Part shown: positions 56,958-64,000 of the stretch, in pieces
How the letters are laid out: every line of letters starts with the position of its first letter
Numbering within the stretch: the stretch's first letter is position 1
Origin: Tuctoria greenei
Taxonomy: Eukaryota; Streptophyta; Magnoliopsida; Poales; Poaceae
DNA: 64,000 bases
NCBI GenBank assembly: GCA_036927565.1
Contig: JAYESD010000005.1
Coordinates: 99,612,301 to 99,676,300 of the forward strand
Direction: 5' to 3'
Program-made: the position numbers and the translations under genes
The notes under the pieces: model-generated
The model's database searches: none
What the model saw: only the letters and a program-made list of their open reading frames with translations
Told to the model about the DNA's origin: nothing

Positions 56958-57608
56958 GAGCGAATTTTACTATTTTTCTTGGCTTCAGTGTGCAGGAAAA
57001 ATAAAGAATCCACGTTGATGGAGAAAAGCCGGAGCTAACAAAGCTCCAACTCCCCCTAGGTGGCTTGTAATCGATGTTAAACATTGAAAACGAGCATCAC
57101 CGGAGCAACCAAGCTCCGGTAAAGCTAGGGGGGCCAGACGTCGACGCAGAATAAAAGATGGTGAGAAGACCCCACAAGCGGAGTCTGCTGCCGACAAGCT
57201 ACGCGTTGGCAAAGGTCACTGCCGGAGCTACTAAGCTCCGACACCCTGGAGGGCTAACTATCGATGCTCTACGCGTTGATAGGGACTATTGCCGGAGCTA
57301 CTAAACTCCAAGGTAGTCAATGCCGGAGCTTCTGAGCTCCGACAACCTCAGGGGGCCTTCACTATCGAAGACTTTGGACCTACACTCTACAAGTTCGAAG
57401 CAAACAACTCTTCAACAAAATACAATATCCTCTTGGTACATGTCCACAATCAAATTGTGTACATCTACCAGGGGGCCAAGTGAAGACAAAAGTGTTGAAG
57501 ACAAAAAATGAAATTCGCAAAAATTTGGATTTCATTCATCTGGAGACAAGGGATTACAAAATTGGAGAAGAAAAAGAGAGAATACAAGTGGGAGCTACAG
57601 AGATGGTC
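56958..57608. repeat. Z region between nested insertion and antisense gene, with hairpin repeats
   Basis: No gene. Five degenerate units at about 57031, 57099, 57223, 57293 and 57323, each with an inverted repeat CCGGAGCT-n-AGCTCCGG (loop about 3-5 nt), often followed by a CCTNNAGGGG-type word and a CTATCGATG-like segment. Tat elements are known to carry tandem repeats between pol and the right LTR. Confidence 0.72.
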
Positions 57609-60600
57609 CTAGACCCTATGGATGAACTGGGCGACCTTCTGAGCAACCTCCGACGCATTGGCTCGGGTGGCTTCACCTTCTCCTTTGACGGGACCTTCAA
57701 GCACCGGGTCCAGAGGAAATTGGGGATCCCAGCTGGTGTAGCACGTCAGCACATACTCTGCGACGTTCTTCGCCAGGGACTGCCCCTCAACCTCCAACTG
57801 GTCCGCGATGACGTCACCCACCTTGGAGAGTTTGTTACCCGCCGAGCTCAACGCCTGCAACGCCGGGTCCGACTCCAGCTCCGGATCATCCGAACGCACG
57901 GGACTGAAGCCCATTGGTGTCAGCACGTCGTTGGCTTTGCTCGGGAACTCCCAAACCTGTAGGGAGTCCGCAGCCCTCAAGCCCTTCAGTTCCTCCAAGG
58001 ATCTTTTGGCTGCTGCCAGTTCAGAATTCTCGCGAGCAAGGCGCTCAACCTCTTTGGCATTTTGCTGAATCTTTTCAGCAACCTGCTTCTTGAGTTTTCC
58101 GAGCTCCTCCTCCCGAAGGTAGATCTTGTTCCGGCGGTCGACTAGGTCCTTCTCCCGGCCCCTAACTTTCTTCTCCCTAGCAGCGATGGCACCCTCTTGC
58201 TTGTAGAGTTCCTGCCCTCACACCGAGGCCTTCTCCTCCTCCTCAATGCAACGCTCCTCCAATTTCTTGGCGCGTTCCTCGAGGCCCTTGTTAGCCAGAG
58301 CCACCTTTTCAGCGAGCTCCTCCTGCCTCTTCAAGACGTCATCCCACAGCTCTAGGAGTTTTTGCTCTTCGTCTTCGAGCCTCTTCTCCCTCTCCTCAAG
58401 AGCCTCCCGGCGCTTGATGAGAGTAGTGTTAATGGCTTCAAGCCTTTCTTGGCAATCATAAGCCGCACTATTAGCTTCCTTGGTCTGCTCATAAATGGCC
58501 CGGGATTGAGCGTCGAGGGAACGAGTCAAGATCTCCCTATCATCCAATAATTTGCCCCAGTATTCCAAGCGGACCTTCTCCTGCTTGATCCACTCCTTGT
58601 CGCCTACCAGCCTCGACTGCGCCAGCTTGGTCTCGAAGTAGAGCTGATTACGCCACCGCCTAAGGGTTTGGCGCTCCTCTTCAAGAGCCTTGCTGTTGTG
58701 GTAGAACGCCAGGTGGACTTGACGCAGACTAGAGCAAGCGTTGTCAATAGACAACGACAGGGGAATAGGGTCCAGACCTGTTGGGGTCTCCTTCGCTGGT
58801 TCCAACGGGTTCTCGCTTACAAAAATTGGGTCCCACTCCACAAGAGTGGTCCCCTGAGCCTCCACGGCAATAGAGCCGTCCTCCGGGGTAGCCTCAGTCG
58901 CCATTGAGGAGGGTCCCGCAGAAGAAGTTCCGACTTCCGGAAGTGGTTCCAAAGGCCCTGCCGCCAGGTCTTCATTTGCCCCCTCAGGCAGGGGGCCAAC
59001 GACTTCATTAGGGCACCCCAGCTCCACAGCAGGCACCTCCGCTGTCATCACTTCCGGAGCAGAGGCTACTTCCGGCTCCGCCCTGGGCTCCTCCTCCGCT
59101 GGTGGCTCAGGCGTTGGCACCTCGACCATCATAGGTTTGAGTGCTGATGCCTCCGCGACAACCGGCTCGGGCGCCGGAAGGTCAAAAACAACCGGCCCTA
59201 AGGCCGGAGCTTCAACCTCAACCGGCTCTGGCGCCGGAAGGTCTTCAACCGCAACCGGCTCTGCAGCCGGAGCTTCAGTGGCAACCGGCTCTAAGGCCGG
59301 AGCTTCGGGGGTAGCCGGATCAACCGCCGGGACTTCCTCAACATCCGGCTCACTCGCCGGGACTTTAATAACCTCCGGCTCAACCGCCGGGGCTTTGACA
59401 ATTTCCTGCTCTGGGGCCGGAATCACTATTTCCTCCGGCTCAACTGCTGAAGCTTCCATCATCTCAGCATCAAGACCCGGGGCTTCAACCTCCGGGGCAG
59501 GTGCCGCTGGCGCATCTTCTCTCCCGTGGTCCGGCGCTACCACGGGAGTCACGGGGGATGAGTCGAGGTCCATGACCACGACAGCTGGCGCCGGAGCTGC
59601 CGCAGCTTCAGCCACCACTTGGGGCGGCACCGGGACAGGAGCAGAAGCCTCCACCCTCACAGCTTCAGCTGCTGTGGCTGAGGGTGGATCCTCACTCCTC
59701 TTCTTGGGGACGCTGCAGATGATGGATGAAGAAACTTAAAAAACAGTTACTACAACAAAACAACTGTCTGGGGTAAAGATTAAAAATTACCTCGGAAGGA
59801 TTCCGCACTAGCTTGCATGGAATCTCTTTCCCGGGCGTTCTGGATTGACCATAGCCGCCGGCGGCGTGGTAGCTCCGGAAGGCCCCCCGGAACTTGTTGC
59901 AGTCGCAGGCATTTCCTTAGTCGAGGCCCAGAGGCCTCAACTGGCCCTGGTGCTAGAGTCACATGCCCGGATCTAGCACCCTGGGAAGACGCTGCTACAG
60001 GTACAGTCGCCGCAGTTGTAGAAGACCTCCTCCTCCGGGGAGAAGGAGCTGATGCAGAGGATGCAGGCCTGATGGACCTTCTGTCAGCATGCTTCAGCTT
60101 CCTCTTCCGGCTCGAGGGTTCGTCCGCCGGCTCCTTGCCCTTGCCGACAACTTCGGTCCTTGGCTTCGGGGCAGGTTCGGAGCCACCTTCAGAAGCCCTA
60201 GGGATCACCACCCTAGAAGTCGATCTTCTCTCAATGACACCAAGGTCGTCAAGCACCGGCATCGTCCGCCGGAGCTCCCTGCTGAACTCTACTTCCATGT
60301 TCAGGGGGAGGAAAGCTGGTGGCGGGGTCAAGTCATCACCCGCGATGTCGATGCCGTGCTGGAACTTCTTGAGATAAAACTCCAAGGTCGTCCCCTCCAT
60401 GTTGGACTTCAGCCCGGTCTCGAACCGGTCGTCGTCCATCACACTGTTGAGGGCCCAAGCGAGTTTTTCTCTCCTCTTCAGCGGTGCCCACTTGTTGACC
60501 AGGAAATTGTAAAATACCGCCTGAGGAGTTAATCCTCCCTCCACACAACGGCGGATCCTGGTCAGAGCAGGGTTGAAGGCATCCGACAGCACCAGAGCTT

Positions 60601-61153
60601 CACTCCAGACTGTAGTGTCGATGTTGGGGAGGCCTTCGAGCAGCTCCAGCTTCTCGTGCTCCTCCACCCGTATGACTATCCAGTCCTTCTTCCAGTCATC
60701 CCACTTTCCAGAGGGAAACGACCGGAGGTACTTGAATGGGCACTTCTTGCGCTTCACGAAGTAGTAGAAGCCAAGGTACTCATTACTCCTTCTGGTGGTA
60801 TGGACAGTGAAGAAGGTCCGGAAAATCTCAATGTAGGGGGGGATGCCCACCCACATTTCAGAGAAGTGGTTGAAGATAGACACTAGAAGAATGGAGTTGG
60901 GGCCAAGGTGGTACAGCTGCAGACCATAGAAGTCTAGCAGCATCAAGAAAAAAGAGGAAAAAGGTGGGATCAACCCCACCATGGCGTACACAGAGAAGTA
61001 CACCATCTCGTCGGTGTGCTCCTTCTCGAACGGGAGCTCCCCACCGGCACGGACCAGGCGGTTGAAGAAGTCCGAGGACCACCCCATGAGGGCCTGAACC
61101 TTCTTCAAGTCACCTTCAGTCTTTAAGCGGCTCTCGCGGAGACCCAACTCCAT
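57609..61153 (-). pseudogene. Tat antisense gene, copy 3 (two exons, ~1,155 codons)
   Basis: Most complete copy. Start ATG 61153 (MELGLRESRL); end TAG 57609-57611. Exon 1 (61153-59791): gypsy-type domain PF04195 with VYFSVYAMVGLIPPFSSFF, FYYFVKRKKCPFKYLRSF and GLTPQAVFYNFLVNKW, then a basic Ser/Arg-rich part. After a 78-bp intron, exon 2 (59712-57609) encodes about 20 repeats of the type PAxEPxxxExP (59620-59040), a long coiled coil (about 58730-58020) and a conserved C-terminus (GFSPVRSDDPELE, ADQLEVEGQSLAKNV). Lesions: a one-base shift near 59930 and TGA 58218-58220. It is antisense to the element genome. Function unknown. Confidence 0.82.
59713..59790 (-). other. Predicted intron in antisense gene, copy 3 (78 bp)
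   Basis: Minus strand CCGAG then GTAATTTTTA at the donor, and TCATCTGCAG before CGTCCCCAAG at the acceptor. Exon 2 resumes V-P-K-K, aligned with V-S-K-K of copy 1. Confidence 0.75.
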
Positions 61154-61690
61154 CGCAGCACAGCGAGGCAAAAGAGGAAAAGCAAGCACAAGTTTGGGAG
61201 TTCGAGCGCAAGATGAGATGAGAGGCGTAAAGAACCCCAGACGGTGCGCGCTTTCCTTTTTAAGTAAGCCCCCGCAATGCTTGGGTGGAAACCGCAAGGA
61301 AGCCGAAGATACTATTCAAAAATTTCACCCTGCCGATGACAAGAGGGCCTGGGACCACCCCGACGATCGAGTCGAGGATCTTACCCAGGCGAACGGTTGT
61401 CATCATGAAAGGCGGGAAGCCCGAAGGCGGCGGCCTGACAAGGCGCGCGGAACCGATACGATTTTCGTATCGGGAACCGGCGACCTTCAATTGCGTGAGA
61501 TCTGCACGCCAAAGATCTCATTTGCCGCACCCGGGATATGCCATGCGGCGAGGATTTAACTCCAAAACTATCGCCAACGGCACATCTGAAGACCTTTGAA
61601 GACTCGGCTCAAAAATCGAAGGATGGACCCACCTCCGGCGGAATGACTTCGCCCAAGAGGTCTTCCCCAGAGGTGGGCCCAGGGGGGCAC
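61154..61690. other. Non-coding spacer and polypurine tract of Z
   Basis: 5' flank of the antisense gene; no other gene. Ends in AGGGGGG (61681-61687) next to the 3' LTR, the plus-strand primer tract of the element. Confidence 0.75.
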
Positions 61691-62566
61691 TGTCGGTACC
61701 CTGGGTACCGTATACCCCTTGAGATTACAAAGATCTCAAGGAAATGTCATCTACTTAATTTGAAGACCTTTGGAGGTCCACATGTCAGACATAGCCATAC
61801 CCGCTTCCCCAACATGGTTAGTCTCAGGGTTGCCATATGTATCATCAAACCGGAGCTACCGCACACAAGGGGGAAGCTCCGGGCTATGTACCATAACGGC
61901 ACCCCCGGACCTAACCCCAGACCGAGGGAAGCTCCAGAAATGACACGTGTCTGGTCACCGGACACGTCTGTTCCTCACAGCATGCTTCGGAGCTGCCACG
62001 TGTCCTACCGTCGGACCTTCAGCCTCAAACCTCTGGTAGACTCCACAACGGTTCCGGATCTTCAAAGGGGAATCAAGGACTTCAAGACCCGATTAAGTGT
62101 CATTAATACTATGTTAATGACACACGATCGGGCGATCTTAATTACCAGTTACGGTGTTGTCAAAGCCCTTAACTCGGTCATTAAGGATAATTAAGCGCAT
62201 CAAATGTGTATCAATATTAGTAACCGCCGGGGCCACATGTCGGGTCAGGCCAACTTGTAACGACCTGCCCTTGTACTATAAAAGGACAGGCCGACGATAC
62301 ATAGGGGAGACTGATCTGACCTGCTCTGATCTGATCGCGCGCTCTCAACTCACATCATCTGAGTTGAGTTCATACATCCAATACAACACAACCACACCCC
62401 GTGGAGTAGGGTATTACGCTCAGGCGGCCCGAACCACGTAAATCTTTGTGTCTCCTGTGTCATTTTACATTTCACCTTCTTGAATCTCCGCGCGCCCATA
62501 TCGAACTTCAAACTCCGCAAACACTTTAGTAGTGTCGGGAGATCTGCCGGATCAAAACCACCGACA
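61691..62566 (+). repeat. 3' LTR of Z (876 bp)
   Basis: Pairs with 42202-43080. Box positions 61834 (CATATG, decayed), 61944 and 61997 (CACGTG). TATAAAA at 62277-62283. Ends CCACCGACA, then ATTTG. Confidence 0.95.
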
Positions 62567-62571
62567 ATTTG
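62567..62571. repeat. Target site duplication of Z, right copy
   Basis: ATTTG right after the 3' LTR, identical to 42197-42201. Confidence 0.92.
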
Positions 62572-63221
62572 CAACTTTGACAAATGTCCATTTCGGTTGC
62601 ACCAATGGATTCGTCAAGATCTGTTTAGTATCTCTGCCAAAATCTACTGATTACTGAGATCATGTACTAGCAAAAAAGATTGAATTTAAAAGAAGATAAA
62701 GGAGAGAATGACGGGGGTCCTACCAGTCAGTCAAGCAGATATGCTCTGTTCTCTGTTCTGCCCGGGTGCCACGCACAACCAATGCATGGCCACCTCTTGC
62801 TCCAATTCCTCCACTTGAAAAAAATATCACCAAGCATCCGTATTCCTTTCTCCTACCTTGTGCAACTTGCTCTCTCACTCTCTGTCCCCTCTCCTACAAC
62901 TCTTCAGTGTTCCCGTGCCTAACTTCACCACGTGTTGATGCTTTGTTGCTGCCGCACTTTTCTCTATTCTGGGCCATGCAAGCCACCGAGCAGTGCACCT
63001 GCTTCATGAGCAGGAGCCAGCCGCGCCCACTGCCCTTGCTCCACACGAGCTCATCGACAAGCTGAAAGACTCCACTTCCTCTCCCTCCTTGGCTGCTGCA
63101 TGCTACTGCCACCATGAGTGCCGCCCTTGGAGCTGCAGCCAAGCTCAGCCACGCCGTGCAGCTCAACCAGAGGAACCGAGACACCTCAATGCAGTTGCTG
63201 AACCTGATGACAGGAGGGTCA
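62572..63221. other. Unassigned DNA right of Z
   Basis: Should first continue the LTR of X (it was joined to 42201 before Z inserted), but I could not find the LTR end. From about 62880 on it is CT-rich and gene-like in composition and may be a decayed 5' part of the EMF1-like gene; no frame is convincing. Confidence 0.5.
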
Positions 63222-64000
63222 TGCAACAGCGTATTCAATTCTCCATAAGTGAGCATGTTGCTCTGCGTTAGAAGAAGGATCCAAAACTTCACTCTCTGTC
63301 TCAGATTTTCTGTAAACAGCAACACCAAGATGAGCACCAGAACTTGTGTCCGGTTTCCGTAACAAAGTTTCAATAATGGAATTGCTCAGCTTCCTTGCAC
63401 ACAGCGGCCGTCCCAACGGAATAAAGGTGGTGGAACTGCTAGCCCAAAGAGTACCCAGGAATGCAATACAAACAGCAATCCTACTCCTAGCAGCAAAGTG
63501 TACTTACCGAGATGAATGTTGATCTGGCAACAAAAGAGTCACAGGGGTCTCCTGACAATCTTGATGTGATGGCAGACATTCCTAATCATGTTCCCATGGA
63601 TGATTCACCTGAGGCTCCTCAGATGATATCAAGTAGAGAAGAAACTGACACACAGAATTTGTGCAGTCAAGATTTTGTGAAATGGTAAATGAAGACGAAA
63701 ATGGAAGAATTAATGATGTATTAAATGGTGATCGCAGTGCACCCAATGTTGGTAAACTAACTGAGGACAGAGGCCCTAAACTAATATCTGGGTACAAGAG
63801 CAGTCAAGTGAACAGCGGTCCATGTCAAGCAGCTTCAAAAAGATATGCTGGATCTAGCAGTAAGAAGAAATAGAATAAGTCCACTCCCCCATCTGACATT
63901 TCAGATGCCATTTTTTCTCAGAAAGCATAAAAGAATGTGTCGGTTGTCGGAACTGATAGAAATTGACCAAGCTGGGGGTCCTACAAACTCCATTGATGTT
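63222..64000 (+). pseudogene. EMF1: EMBRYONIC FLOWER 1-like gene remnant
   Basis: Decayed coding sequence spread over several frames. Recognisable blocks: IQFSISEHVALR, stop, KKDPKLHSLSQIF (63228-63310), then PVSVTKFQ, stop, WNCSAS (about 63350-63395), SPKSTQECNTNSN, NVDLATKESQGSPDNLDVM with SPEAPQMI (63508-63650), VNEDENGRINDVL (63680-63720) and RKHKRMCRLSELIEIDQ (63918-63970). Their order and character fit the N-terminal half of grass EMF1, a plant Polycomb-associated repressor of flowering genes; recognition is from memory of the family. Stops and shifts show it is not functional. It runs off the window edge. Confidence 0.6.

Larger units (their letters stand above)
42202..62566 (+). mobile_element. 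Tat-lineage Ty3/gypsy element Z (RIRE2-like), with nested inverted Tat element
   Basis: Complete by structure: 5' LTR 42202-43080 (879 bp), PBS, gag-pol to 49051, antisense gene 57609-61153, polypurine tract, 3' LTR 61691-62566 (876 bp), and 5-bp duplication ATTTG. Without the inserted 49576-56957 part it is about 13.0 kb. The second RNase H and the antisense gene place it in the Tat lineage; the LTR start is like rice RIRE2. LTRs differ at about 45 of 876 sites by eye, mostly transitions, which implies an insertion of order 2 million years at commonly used grass rates (inference). Confidence 0.93.

Noticed and set aside
59137..59739. Plus-strand 200-codon ORF rich in Ser/Gly/Ala
   Set aside because: It mirrors the repeat-coding exon 2 of the antisense gene. 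Long open frames on both strands are a by-product of GC-rich short repeats. The same applies to plus-strand ORFs at 11236-11613 and 15904-16311.

Overview
This window is a repeat-dense, almost gene-free stretch of a plant nuclear genome, most likely a grass (Poaceae). The evidence is the mix of element types. There are long-LTR chromoviruses primed by initiator tRNA-Met, one of them with an extra ORF upstream of gag. There are several Tat-lineage Ty3/gypsy elements with LTRs starting TGTCGGTACCC and a large antisense gene downstream of pol. There is also a degraded Ty1/copia element, LINE fragments, and a decayed fragment resembling the plant Polycomb gene EMF1. I see no intact host gene. Nearly all coding regions are element genes broken by stops and frameshifts.

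Layout. 1-10905: two tandem internal regions (A, partial; B, complete) of one chromovirus family, separated by one truncated LTR and closed by a 2.9-kb LTR. 10906-19337: the 3' halves of two Tat-lineage elements, each with the antisense gene and a right LTR; the second abuts a LINE ORF. 19338-20480: two LINE fragments in opposite orientations around a (TTC)n run. 20541 to about 23390: the 5' half of a Ty1/copia element whose leader carries five hairpins with a shared loop and different stems. 23507-38821: a complete minus-strand chromovirus (Y) with two 3.8-kb LTRs. It is inserted in the leader of an older related element (X) whose PBS and partial LTR lie at 40826-42201. 42202-62566: a complete Tat-lineage element (Z) with a perfect 5-bp target duplication, inserted in the X LTR. 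Z contains a second, minus-strand Tat element cut so that its gag-pol is a mirror image of the gag-pol of Z, giving a palindrome with about 7.4-kb arms. 62572-64000: flanking DNA and the EMF1-like remnant.

How the parts work together. Each LTR element carries the usual gag, protease, reverse transcriptase, RNase H and integrase set. The chromoviruses end pol with a chromodomain. The Tat elements carry a second RNase H and a separate antisense gene of about 1,150 codons. Its single short intron (77-79 bp) is kept in all three copies seen here, so that gene was probably expressed as a spliced antisense mRNA. Order of events inferred from nesting: X, then Y into X; Z into the X LTR; the minus-strand Tat element into Z. 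By-eye LTR divergence is about 10% for Y and about 5% for Z. All divergence figures are hand estimates from partial alignments.
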